Shown here piece after piece: positions 1 to 6,411 of a stretch of DNA of 6,513 nt. The position numbers were made by a program, and so were the translations under genes. Origin of the DNA: JAJXZP01 sp035505775 (lineage in GTDB: Bacteria; Spirochaetota; Spirochaetia; Treponematales; Rectinemataceae). The notes beneath the pieces are model-generated. The model searched no databases. It saw nothing but the letters and a program-made list of their open reading frames with translations, and was not told where the DNA came from. Position 1 is the first letter of the stretch. Each line of letters opens with the position of its first letter. Where the stretch lies: contig DATJQN010000169.1 in assembly GCA_035505775.1 (NCBI GenBank), positions 1-6,513 of the forward strand. Direction: 5' to 3'.

Positions 1-206
1 TGCCCCCGCGCCAGGGAGGCGGTGCCCGGAAGCCACTTCTCATCATGCCGACGAACGTGGCGACCTCGCTCGATAAGGAGCTGCAGGAGTGGTGCCGGCG
101 GGGCGAATATCCCCTCGTGGTGGAGATTCCCGCACTGGATCCCGCATATCGCGCGCAACGAAGCGTGGACGATGCAATACGCCATGCCATCGGCACGGCG
201 ATCTAG
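1..206 (+). CDS. atpF: V/A-type ATPase subunit F (3' end, truncated by window edge)
   Basis: Subunit F is the small rotor-stalk protein that binds D inside the A3B3 hexamer and can modulate its activity. The gene enters from the left edge; the first complete codon is at position 3 and the stop is TAG at 204-206, leaving 67 C-terminal residues of a protein that is usually about 100 long. The visible part shows the family C-terminus: a PLLIMPTNVA strand, a helix containing ELQEW, the strand PLVVEIP, and a final helix RSVDDAIRHAIGTAI. In known F subunits this last helix is the one that contacts D. The next gene, atpE, begins 13 bases later, which fits an ATPase operon. An ATG at 45-47 lies inside this frame, but the homologous sequence continues upstream of it, so I treat it as internal. 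Assignment rests on the short C-terminal pattern and on context. Confidence 0.82.
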   Translation, partial: PPRQGGGARKPLLIMPTNVATSLDKELQEWCRRGEYPLVVEIPALDPAYRAQRSVDDAIRHAIGTAI

Positions 207-219
207 AGGGCGGCGCACG

Positions 220-828
220 ATGGAAGAAGTTTCCGGCGGCGAGCGCATACAGCGACAGATGCTCGAGGATGCCCGCCACAAGGCCCAGCAGATTCGCAGC
301 AAGGGTCGCAACGATCTCGCCCAGCGTGCGGCGGAGAGCGAGGCCCGTCTTGCCGCTGCCGTGGAAAAAATCAAGGCTACGAATGCCGAGAGGACGGAGC
401 GCGAGCGTTCCGAGATCCGGGCGCGGCTCCCCCTGGAGAAGATGCGGCTTCGAACCCGGATACTGGACCAGAAACTGAAGGAGGGCATGCGGGAGTACTT
501 CGGGGGACTCGACGAAGCACGGAGGACCGCCCTTGTGGCAGTACTCGTTCGCAGGGCCGCGCCGCTGCTGAGGGGCCGGGCGGTCCGGCTGCGGAGCCGG
601 GGGCTCGGCAGGGAAGGGGCTGCTGAGGTGCTTCGAAGTGCCGTCCCGGATCTGGCCTCGGTCACCGATCTCGATTCACCGGAACTGCCTGCTCCCGGAA
701 TGGTGGCCGAGACTCTGGACGGGCTTCTGGTCCTGCGGGCCACGCTGGACCTTGTCGAGGAGACACTGCTTGCGGAGCGTCGCCTCGAGCTCATTTCGGC
801 TCTTGTGGGGGATGAGGTGCTGTTGTGA
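220..828 (+). CDS. atpE: V/A-type ATPase subunit E (peripheral stalk)
   Basis: Subunit E forms the peripheral stator stalk that ties the A3B3 head to membrane subunit I. The product is 202 residues, a normal length for E. About the first 90 residues are charged and rich in Ala, Arg, Lys and Glu, as expected of a long helical coiled coil. The remainder alternates helices and strands like the globular domain that sits on top of the catalytic head, ending in a helix such as LVEETLLAERRLELISALVG. The frame is open upstream to position 22, but that part overlaps atpF and does not look like E. I chose the ATG at 220 because the GAGGG at 206-210 is a plausible ribosome site 9 bases before it, and MEEV begins the coiled coil directly. 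The gene ends in a GTGA overlap with atpA. E subunits diverge strongly, so the call rests partly on gene order. Confidence 0.82.
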   Translation: MEEVSGGERIQRQMLEDARHKAQQIRSKGRNDLAQRAAESEARLAAAVEKIKATNAERTERERSEIRARLPLEKMRLRTRILDQKLKEGMREYFGGLDEARRTALVAVLVRRAAPLLRGRAVRLRSRGLGREGAAEVLRSAVPDLASVTDLDSPELPAPGMVAETLDGLLVLRATLDLVEETLLAERRLELISALVGDEVLL

Positions 829-2591
829 TCGAGGGCCGCATAACGCGCATAACCGGACCCGTGGTCATCGCGGAGGGTCTCGAAGGCGCCGGACTCTACG
901 ACCTTGTCGAGGTCGGAGCCGCTCGACTCTCCGGAGAGATCATCCGGACGGATTCGAAGGGCGCCACGATCCAGGTATACGAGGACAATACCGGCATGAA
1001 GCCCGGTGAACCGGTGATCGGTCTCGGACGACCCCTCTCCGTCCGGCTGGGGCCCGGGCTCCTCGGGTCGATCTATGACGGCACGCAACGACCCCTGAGC
1101 GAAATCAAGGCGGAGCACGGGCATTTCATCCGGGCGGGAGAGCGTGGAGACAGTCTCCGCCTCGATCGCCGTTGGGACTTCCAGCCGCAGCTGTCGGCGG
1201 GAGAACCCGTGGCCGAGGGTACGGTGATCGGCTCGGTCCGGGAGTCGGAACTGATCACGCATCGCATCGTGGCGCCGGCCGGAACGCCGCCCGGACACGC
1301 ATCCTGGGTGGCCGCGCGGGGGCTCTATTCCGTCGCAGACCTGGTCGCTCGAACGGACGACGGCCGGGAGTTCCGCCTCTTCCAGGAGTGGCCTGTGCGG
1401 AAGGCGAGAGCGATCCGCAGGCGCCTCGCCCCCAGCCAACCGCTGATGACAGGGCTGCGGGTCATCGACATCCTGTTCCCGCTTTCAAAAGGCGGAACCG
1501 CGGCCATCCCGGGAGCCTTCGGCACGGGAAAGACGATGACCCAGCACGCCCTGGCCAAACATTGCGACGCGGACATCATCATCTACATCGGCTGCGGGGA
1601 ACGGGGGAACGAGATGACCGAAGTTCTGACCGAATTCCCCCATCTTGTCGACCCAAGGACCGGCCGCTCCATGATGGAACGGACCATACTGATCGCCAAC
1701 ACCTCCAACATGCCCGTAGCCGCGCGGGAGGTGTCCATCTACACGGGCATAACCTTCGCGGAGTATTACCGTGACATGGGCTACGACGTGGCCGTCATGG
1801 CCGACTCGACCTCGAGATGGGCGGAAGCCCTGCGCGAGCTCTCGGGCCGGTTGGAGGAAATACCCGCCGAGGAAGGCTTTCCTGCCTACCTACCCACCAG
1901 ACTCGCCGAGTTCTACGAACGTGGCGGCTGCGTGGAGACCCTGTCCGGCGACCAGGGCTCGGTCTCCATCATCGGGGCCGTGTCGCCCCCGGGCGGTGAC
2001 TTTTCCGAACCGGTCACCCAACATACGAGACGGTTCATCCGCTGCTTCTGGGGGCTCGACAAGGATCTCGCCTATGCCCGCCATTACCCCGCGATTTCGT
2101 GGATCGAGTCATACTCCGAGTATGCCGAGGAGCTCAGGGAGTGGTGGGAGCAGCGAAATCCCCAGTGGTGGGAACTGCGGGGGCAAAGCATGGAGCTCCT
2201 GAAGCGCGAGCAGCGGCTCGAGCAGATCGTGCGACTGATCGGCCCGGACGCCCTGCCGGATGAGCAGCGCCTGGTTCTCCTGACCGCGGACCTCATCAAG
2301 AATGGCTTCCTCCAACAGAGTTCGTTCGACGCGGGCGACAGCTACTGCGATCCCGACAGGGGCATGAGACTGCTCGCGCTCATCCTGGAGTTCCACAAGC
2401 TGGCCGAGGAGGCGCTCGAGGCCGGTGTCCCGCTGCCCGGCATCAGCGCCCTCCACGTACGGGAGCGACTTGCACGGCTGAAATCGGAGCCTCGCGAAGG
2501 AGCTGCGGAATCCTTCGAACTGCTCGAACACGACATGATCCTGGCCTTCCATTCCCTGCGGCGCGACGCCGGCGGGCCGGAGCCGTCATGA
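825..2591 (+). CDS. atpA: V/A-type ATPase catalytic subunit A
   Basis: This is the catalytic subunit that makes or hydrolyses ATP at three sites of the A3B3 hexamer. It has 588 residues, the usual length for A rather than for F1 beta. In order: an N-terminal beta barrel (about 1-70, IEGRITRITGPVV), the A-specific bulge insertion (about 110-190), the nucleotide-binding domain with Walker A GAFGTGKT at 230-237 (Lys236, Thr237), GERGNE at 258-263 with Arg260 and catalytic Glu263, the Walker B strand DVAVMADSTSRWAEALREL, the EGFPAYLPTRLAEFYERGG segment, and a C-terminal helical domain. Residue spacing from Lys236 to Arg260 and Glu263 matches the Thermus enzyme as I recall it (234, 258, 261). The start is a GTG at 825 that overlaps the atpE stop, with GAGG at 814-817 as ribosome site. 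The gene ends in an ATGA overlap with atpB. The ATPase signature near 421-431 has Ser425 where Asn or Asp is common. Confidence 0.97.
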   Translation: MIEGRITRITGPVVIAEGLEGAGLYDLVEVGAARLSGEIIRTDSKGATIQVYEDNTGMKPGEPVIGLGRPLSVRLGPGLLGSIYDGTQRPLSEIKAEHGHFIRAGERGDSLRLDRRWDFQPQLSAGEPVAEGTVIGSVRESELITHRIVAPAGTPPGHASWVAARGLYSVADLVARTDDGREFRLFQEWPVRKARAIRRRLAPSQPLMTGLRVIDILFPLSKGGTAAIPGAFGTGKTMTQHALAKHCDADIIIYIGCGERGNEMTEVLTEFPHLVDPRTGRSMMERTILIANTSNMPVAAREVSIYTGITFAEYYRDMGYDVAVMADSTSRWAEALRELSGRLEEIPAEEGFPAYLPTRLAEFYERGGCVETLSGDQGSVSIIGAVSPPGGDFSEPVTQHTRRFIRCFWGLDKDLAYARHYPAISWIESYSEYAEELREWWEQRNPQWWELRGQSMELLKREQRLEQIVRLIGPDALPDEQRLVLLTADLIKNGFLQQSSFDAGDSYCDPDRGMRLLALILEFHKLAEEALEAGVPLPGISALHVRERLARLKSEPREGAAESFELLEHDMILAFHSLRRDAGGPEPS

Positions 2592-4006
2592 GGGGTGTCG
2601 AGCATCGGGGAATTCTCCATGCCGAGGGGCCGGTGCTGTTGGCCCAGGCCAGAGAGCGTGCCGGATTCGGGGAGCTGGTGGCTGTCTACGGTCGCGACGG
2701 TGTCCGTCGACTCGGCAGGGTGCTCGACAGCTCGGAAGGTGAGGTGGCCATCCAGCTGTTCGCGACGAACGAAGGCCTCTCTCTTGACGAAACCCGGGTC
2801 GAGTATCTCGGGCGGCCGCCGGAGCTTCGGGTGGGCCGCGACCTCTTGGGCCGCATTTTCGACGGGCTTGGCAGGCCGACGGACGGCTACCCGGATATCC
2901 TCAGCTCCGAGCTTCGGGACGTCAACGGCAGCCCCATCAATCCCGCGGCCCGCGTCTATCCGCGCGACTTCATCCAGACCGGCATTTCCGCGATCGACGG
3001 GATGAACACCCTCATCAGGGGGCAGAAGCTCCCGCTGTTCTCCGGCAGCGGCCTGCCGCATAATCGGATCGCCGCCCAGATCGTCAGGCAGGCGAGGATC
3101 CTCTCCTCGGACGAGCCCTTCGCGGTCGTCTTCGCCGCCATGGGAGTTAAGTACGACGTGGCGCGCTTTTTCATCGAGTCCTTCGAGCGCTCGGGGGCGC
3201 TCTCCCGCGTCGTGCTGTTCCTGTCGCTTGCGGAGAGCCCGACCATCGAGCGCCTCATCACCCCGCGCTGCGCCCTCACGGCGGCCGAGTACCTGGCATT
3301 CGAGCTCGATATGCACGTCCTGGTCATACTCACCGACATGACCAACTACTGCGAGGCCCTGCGCGAAGTCTCCTCGGCGCGGGGCGAGGTGCCCTCCCGG
3401 AAGGGCTACCCCGGCTACCTCTACTCGGATCTGGCGTCGCTCTACGAGCGCGCGGGCAAGGTAGAAGGCGTGGCCGGATCGATCACGCAGTTGCCGATCC
3501 TTTCCATGCCCAATGACGACATCACCAATCCCATACCTGACCTCACGGGATACATCACCGAAGGGCAGATCGTCGTGGACAGGGAATTGACACAGAAGGG
3601 CCTCTATCCTCCGCTCGCCCTACTGCCTTCCCTCTCGCGTCTCATGAAGGACGGCATCGGCGAGGGAATGACCCGCGACGATCACAAGGACGTATCCGCC
3701 CAGCTGTTCGCCTCCTACGCCAGGGTGCGGAACATCAGGAACCTGGCCGCGATAATCGGGGAGGAGGAACTCTCCGACCTCGACAGGCTGTATCTGCATT
3801 TTGGGGAGCGATTCGAGAACGAATTCATCGCGCAGGCTGAAACCGAGAACCGGGAGATCGCCCAGACTCTCGATATCGGCTGGCACCTGCTCTCGATGTT
3901 GCCTCGGGACGAGTTGCTGCGGCTGCCCAAGGCCCTCATGGATCTGCATCTGCCCGCCCCGCAGGCTCCGAGCGGAGCGGGCCCCGCTTCGGAGGGGAGC
4001 GACTAA
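2588..4006 (+). CDS. atpB: V/A-type ATPase non-catalytic subunit B
   Basis: Subunit B alternates with A in the hexamer and supplies residues to the A/B catalytic interface. The product is 472 residues, normal for B. An N-terminal barrel (about 1-75) is followed by the nucleotide-binding fold, in which the P-loop is replaced by SGSGLPHN at 152-159. That motif is typical of B and not of a catalytic subunit. Further B hallmarks are LTDMTNYCEALREVSSARGE, PSRKGYPGYLYSDL, SMPNDDITNPIPDLTGYITEGQ, and PSLSRLMKDGIG. The last contains Arg351, at the place of the conserved arginine finger. The signature preceding it (YPPLALLPSLS, 340-350) has Ala344 where B subunits normally have Asp or Asn. The ATG start overlaps the atpA stop, with GGAG at 2579-2582 as ribosome site. 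The 3' end contains the hairpin and Shine-Dalgarno that serve atpD, so the coding tail after LPAPQAP is probably shaped by RNA needs as well as protein. Confidence 0.97.
   Translation: MRGVEHRGILHAEGPVLLAQARERAGFGELVAVYGRDGVRRLGRVLDSSEGEVAIQLFATNEGLSLDETRVEYLGRPPELRVGRDLLGRIFDGLGRPTDGYPDILSSELRDVNGSPINPAARVYPRDFIQTGISAIDGMNTLIRGQKLPLFSGSGLPHNRIAAQIVRQARILSSDEPFAVVFAAMGVKYDVARFFIESFERSGALSRVVLFLSLAESPTIERLITPRCALTAAEYLAFELDMHVLVILTDMTNYCEALREVSSARGEVPSRKGYPGYLYSDLASLYERAGKVEGVAGSITQLPILSMPNDDITNPIPDLTGYITEGQIVVDRELTQKGLYPPLALLPSLSRLMKDGIGEGMTRDDHKDVSAQLFASYARVRNIRNLAAIIGEEELSDLDRLYLHFGERFENEFIAQAETENREIAQTLDIGWHLLSMLPRDELLRLPKALMDLHLPAPQAPSGAGPASEGSD
3966..3994 (+). promoter_or_regulatory. RNA hairpin overlapping the atpD ribosome-binding site
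   Basis: The 5' arm 3966-3975 pairs with the 3' arm 3984-3994 to give 10 base pairs with one bulged base (T3988) and an 8-base loop. The first bases of the atpD Shine-Dalgarno (GGAG, 3991-3994) are inside the stem. No U-run follows, so it is not an intrinsic terminator. The plausible role is to lower or couple atpD translation to ribosomes finishing atpB, which would melt the stem. Pairing is seen directly and function is inferred. GC-rich DNA forms chance stems easily. Confidence 0.45.
3991..3999 (+). promoter_or_regulatory. Strong Shine-Dalgarno for atpD
   Basis: GGAGGGGAG inside the last codons of atpB lies 8 bases before the GTG at 4008. It decides the atpD start, since the same reading frame is open upstream to 3801 across atpB. 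It is the strongest ribosome site within the ATPase genes of the window and serves the only fully visible ATPase gene junction that lacks a start/stop overlap, apart from atpF/atpE. Confidence 0.7.
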
Positions 4007-4007
4007 C

Positions 4008-4640
4008 GTGCCGGTCCTCACGGTGGCGCCGACGAAGTCCAATCTCATCAGGGAGCGGGAATATCTTGCCCTGGCCACCGAGGGACATGAACTCCTCGAT
4101 CGCAAGCGCGAGATACTCGTGCTCGAGCTGCTGCGCGAGGCCGAGAAGGCACGGCAGCTCGAGGCGGAGTTCGAAGCGGCGGCGCGGTCCGCCTACGCGA
4201 TGATGCGCCGCTGCATCTTCCGTCTGGGCCGGGAGGGGCTCAGGGAGCTGACCGAGGGCATCACCTCCGGCGCCACAACCAAGGAGTCGGTCCGCAGGGT
4301 GGCGGGAATCCGTATTCCGACTGTGGACGCCGTAATACCGGGGCCGCGACTGCAGTGCTCGTTCATGAATTCGTTTGCGGAGTCGGATGAAACCATGCTA
4401 GAGTTCACCCGCCTTCTGAAGATGATCGTCGACATGTCCAATGCCCAGTCGATCATCTGGAGACTGGCGGCTGAGCTGCGCAAGACTCAAAGGCGCGTCA
4501 ATGCGCTGGAGAAACTGGTGATCCCGGCATCCAAATCCCGGAAGAACGCCATTGAGTCCGCACTGGAAGAGGCCGAGCGAAGCGCCGTGTTCACCGTGAA
4601 GCTGCTCAAGGCGCGGCGGACAAAGCGAGACAGGACATGA
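4008..4640 (+). CDS. atpD: V/A-type ATPase subunit D (central rotor shaft)
   Basis: Subunit D is the long coiled-coil shaft that rotates inside A3B3 and, with F, transmits torque to the membrane ring. The product has 210 residues, the normal size. The N-terminus shows the family pattern VAPTKSNL (6-13) followed by a helix with GHELLDRKREIL. The C-terminus is another long helix rich in Arg, Lys and Glu (about 145-205: RLAAELRKTQRRVNALEKLVIP, then SALEEAERSAVFTVKLLK). The middle, about 75-125, is the short globular part. The GTG at 4008 is chosen because it follows a strong ribosome site, leaves one base after the atpB stop, and places PTK near the N-terminus as in other D proteins. The gene ends in an ATGA overlap with the downstream Usp gene, which ties that gene to the ATPase operon. 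Confidence 0.94.
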   Translation: MPVLTVAPTKSNLIREREYLALATEGHELLDRKREILVLELLREAEKARQLEAEFEAAARSAYAMMRRCIFRLGREGLRELTEGITSGATTKESVRRVAGIRIPTVDAVIPGPRLQCSFMNSFAESDETMLEFTRLLKMIVDMSNAQSIIWRLAAELRKTQRRVNALEKLVIPASKSRKNAIESALEEAERSAVFTVKLLKARRTKRDRT

Positions 4641-5119
4641 CTGGTCTCCTGCGCAAACTGCTGGTGGTCGTCAACGGAGCGGAGTCTTCCATAAGCGCGG
4701 TGAAATTTGCGATCGCTCTGCAGCGGGATCTGGGCAGCCGGATCCTGGCTGTCTATGTGGTGGACACGCAGGCAATACGGCAACTGGCCATGAGCCGGAT
4801 ATTCGTCGACGAGGAGAGCGAGGAGTACTTTCGCAGTCTGTTGGAGACGGGCCGCCGCTACCTGCTGTACGCGGAAGAGCTGGCCCGACAGAAGGGCGGG
4901 ACCCTCAGCTCTCGACTGCTCCAGGGATCTGTATCTTCGGAGGCCATTCATTTCGCGGAGCAGGAGGGGGTGGACGCCATCCTCGTGGGAGGCTGGGAAC
5001 GCAGTTCCACCATCCGCGACATCCTGGCGGAGGAAAACCGGGAGATCGCGCGGACGGCACGTTGCCCGGTCTTGATAGTCAGGGGGGCGGGAGCCGAGAA
5101 TGCCTACGATTCGCTTTGA
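4637..5119 (+). CDS. Universal stress protein (UspA family), atypical
   Basis: This 160-residue protein has the Usp/Rossmann-like alpha/beta layout: a first strand KLLVVVNGAESS (7-18), a second strand SRILAVYVVD (34-43), a helical middle (60-86), a strand and helix with LLQGSVSSEAIHFAEQEGVDAILVGG (94-119), and the final strand CPVLIVRG (143-150). The family is cytoplasmic and usually dimeric; members either bind ATP or lack binding and act through protein contacts. Here the first-strand Asp found in many ATP-binding Usps is Asn13. After GG (118-119) the usual G-x9-G-[ST] nucleotide loop is absent: the stretch reads WERSSTIRDILAEENREIA. Nucleotide binding is therefore doubtful. The ATG overlaps the atpD stop and has no good Shine-Dalgarno at proper spacing, so translation probably depends on ribosomes ending atpD. 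A link to the ATPase is inferred from this coupling only. Confidence 0.85.
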   Translation: MTGLLRKLLVVVNGAESSISAVKFAIALQRDLGSRILAVYVVDTQAIRQLAMSRIFVDEESEEYFRSLLETGRRYLLYAEELARQKGGTLSSRLLQGSVSSEAIHFAEQEGVDAILVGGWERSSTIRDILAEENREIARTARCPVLIVRGAGAENAYDSL

Positions 5120-5127
5120 CTGCGCGA

Positions 5128-5146
5128 CTTCGGAACGAGCCCGAAG
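5128..5146 (+). promoter_or_regulatory. Intergenic hairpin overlapping the ribosome site of the next gene
   Basis: In the 36-base gap after the Usp gene, CTTCGG (5128-5133) and CCGAAG (5141-5146) form a perfect 6-bp stem with a 7-base loop. The last three bases belong to the AAGGGAGG ribosome site (5144-5151) of the flavodoxin-like gene. No U-run follows, so termination is unlikely. It could tune translation or protect an mRNA end, but a 6-bp stem may be chance. Confidence 0.3.
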
Positions 5147-5155
5147 GGAGGATGG

Positions 5156-5572
5156 ATGAGGGTGGCCCTCGTATACGCGTCGGCGGGAGAGAGCCGGGCC
5201 GCATCGCCGATAGTGGAGGCTCTGGCAGGGGCTCTTCGGGCGCGCGGCTATCAGACCGAGAGGATCGAGGCGAAATCCGGGGAAGCCCATCGCCTCAGCG
5301 GCTTTGACTATATTATAGTTGGTACGGAGCCTGTAGGTATCAGGGGCAGGCTTCCCCGGCAGCTGGCCGATTTCCTGGCACAGGCCGGGAGCGTCCAGGG
5401 CCGGCGTTCGATGGCCTTCGTGCGGAGGCGGGGCATCTCTTCCGCGAAAGCGCTCAAGAGGTTGATGTCTACGATGGAAACGGAAGGGATGATGGTGAAC
5501 TTTGCCATGATCGTGGCCGGCACGGACGACGCCGTCCGGGCCGCTGGGGAAGCGCCCATAGAACGGAATTGA
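5156..5572 (+). CDS. Flavodoxin-like fold protein of unknown function
   Basis: The 138-residue product resembles a short flavodoxin: a first strand RVALVYASAGESRAA (2-16) running into a phosphate-loop-like turn, a helix (about 17-32), then FDYIIVGTEPVG (50-61), LPRQLADFLAQAG (66-78), and a strand SMAFVRRRG. In flavodoxins the turn has the form [ST]-x-[ST]-G-x-[ST] and binds the FMN phosphate. Here it is A-S-A-G-E-S (8-13), only half conserved, and no obvious aromatic flavin-stacking loop is visible. It may bind a flavin weakly or be a structural relative. The start ATG at 5156 follows AAGGGAGG with a short 4-base spacing. An overlapping ATG at 5152 is in another frame that does not look coding. 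The gene is followed three bases later by the J-domain gene. No signal peptide or membrane segment is seen. Function unknown. Confidence 0.75.
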   Translation: MRVALVYASAGESRAASPIVEALAGALRARGYQTERIEAKSGEAHRLSGFDYIIVGTEPVGIRGRLPRQLADFLAQAGSVQGRRSMAFVRRRGISSAKALKRLMSTMETEGMMVNFAMIVAGTDDAVRAAGEAPIERN

Positions 5573-5575
5573 TCT

Positions 5576-6409
5576 GTGGAGAATTACTACGACGTACTCG
5601 GCATCGGCCCGGAAGCGAGCACCCGGGAAGTAAAAAGCGCCTTTCGCAGGCAGGCCAAGAAGCAACATCCCGATGTCTCCGGTTCCCGCGAAGGAAAAGG
5701 CGGTGGCCGGCGCGAGCCTTCGCGGGCGGCCGACGCTGCCATGCGTCTCCTCCTCGAAGCCTACCGGGTCCTGTCGGATCCGGAGCGGCGCAGGCTCTAT
5801 GACCGGACGCTTCGGCGCAGCACTTCGGAAGAGGGGGGCTTCGACTATCGCCGTTTTCTGAAGAGTCGGCCGGACGATCCGGAAAGCCAGGCCAAGCTTG
5901 TGGTATTCGACCTCCTTCACGAGCTGGAAGATGAGGCTCTCTCGGTCTACGAGCGCGCGAAATCTCTGGGCGATTTCCGGCTGGAACGGTGGCTCGACCG
6001 GGGAGAAGCCATGGACACCGAGTTCTGCATCGCCGAGGAATATGAAAAGCGCGAGCGCTGGCTCAAGGCATACTCGATCTACCGTCGGCTTATCGAGATG
6101 GAGCGGGAGCGTCCCTGGTTCCGGTACTTCTTCGATGTCGTCGCCCTGCGATTCAGAACCCTGGTGCTGTTCAGGCTGCCCAAGGTTCTGGACGAGGAGG
6201 ACTTCGTGGATCGGCTGGAAGAGGCGGCCGCGCTGGGGGTGTCGAGGAAGGACACGGCGCAGTTCCTGAGGAAAATGGCGGAAGTCCAGCTCCGCCGGGG
6301 AGAAACGGCGCCCGCCGTGGATTCGCTCCGTCGGGCCTCCGAGCTCGAACCCCGCCTGGCCGGGCTGACTGCCTTGAGAAAGAGGGCCGGTCTCCAGACG
6401 GAATCCTGA
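5576..6409 (+). CDS. J-domain (DnaJ-like) protein with TPR-like C-terminal half
   Basis: The 277-residue product starts with a J domain (about 4-76): YYDVLGIGPEAS, helix II VKSAFRRQAKKQ, the HPD triad at 31-33 that is needed to stimulate Hsp70 ATPase, and AYRVLSDPERRRLYD. After the HPD the loop is Gly/Arg-rich and about 11 residues longer than in E. coli DnaJ, and the usual KFxxI of helix III is AMRLLLE. There is no Gly/Phe linker and no CxxCxGxG zinc repeat, so this is a class C (specialised) J protein, not the housekeeping DnaJ. The rest is helical. Residues about 152-184 (AEEYEKRERWLKAYSIYRRL) and 235-263 (AEVQLRRGETAPAVDSLRRA) look like single TPR units, which would bind client proteins. 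The GTG at 5576 is three bases after the preceding stop, with GGAA at 5565-5568 as ribosome site. Its client is unknown; the operon position suggests ATPase assembly or repair. Confidence 0.88.
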   Translation: MENYYDVLGIGPEASTREVKSAFRRQAKKQHPDVSGSREGKGGGRREPSRAADAAMRLLLEAYRVLSDPERRRLYDRTLRRSTSEEGGFDYRRFLKSRPDDPESQAKLVVFDLLHELEDEALSVYERAKSLGDFRLERWLDRGEAMDTEFCIAEEYEKRERWLKAYSIYRRLIEMERERPWFRYFFDVVALRFRTLVLFRLPKVLDEEDFVDRLEEAAALGVSRKDTAQFLRKMAEVQLRRGETAPAVDSLRRASELEPRLAGLTALRKRAGLQTES

Positions 6410-6411
6410 GT

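Noticed and set aside
22..219. Upstream extension of atpE to a GTG at 22
   Set aside because: This stretch overlaps the atpF C-terminus, which reads well in another frame, and the extension has no E-like coiled coil. The ATG at 220 has a ribosome site and fits the family length.
2565..2587. Possible fold (4 + 4 bp with an internal bulge) over the atpB ribosome site
   Set aside because: The stem is short and broken, and such pairings are common by chance at this GC content. Kept only as a comparison for the stronger atpB/atpD hairpin.
2342..3316. A 324-codon open frame on the - strand over atpA/atpB
   Set aside because: It lies antisense to highly conserved ATPase sequence and its translation has no recognisable domain.
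3801..4007. Upstream extension of atpD into atpB
   Set aside because: The added residues are a frame-shifted reading of conserved atpB. The PTK motif of D should lie near the N-terminus, as it does from the GTG at 4008.
5304..5320. AT-rich TTGACT / TATATTATA patch inside the flavodoxin-like gene, resembling promoter boxes
   Set aside because: The -35-like and -10-like strings overlap instead of being about 17 bases apart. The patch encodes the hydrophobic strand FDYIIVG, which explains its composition.
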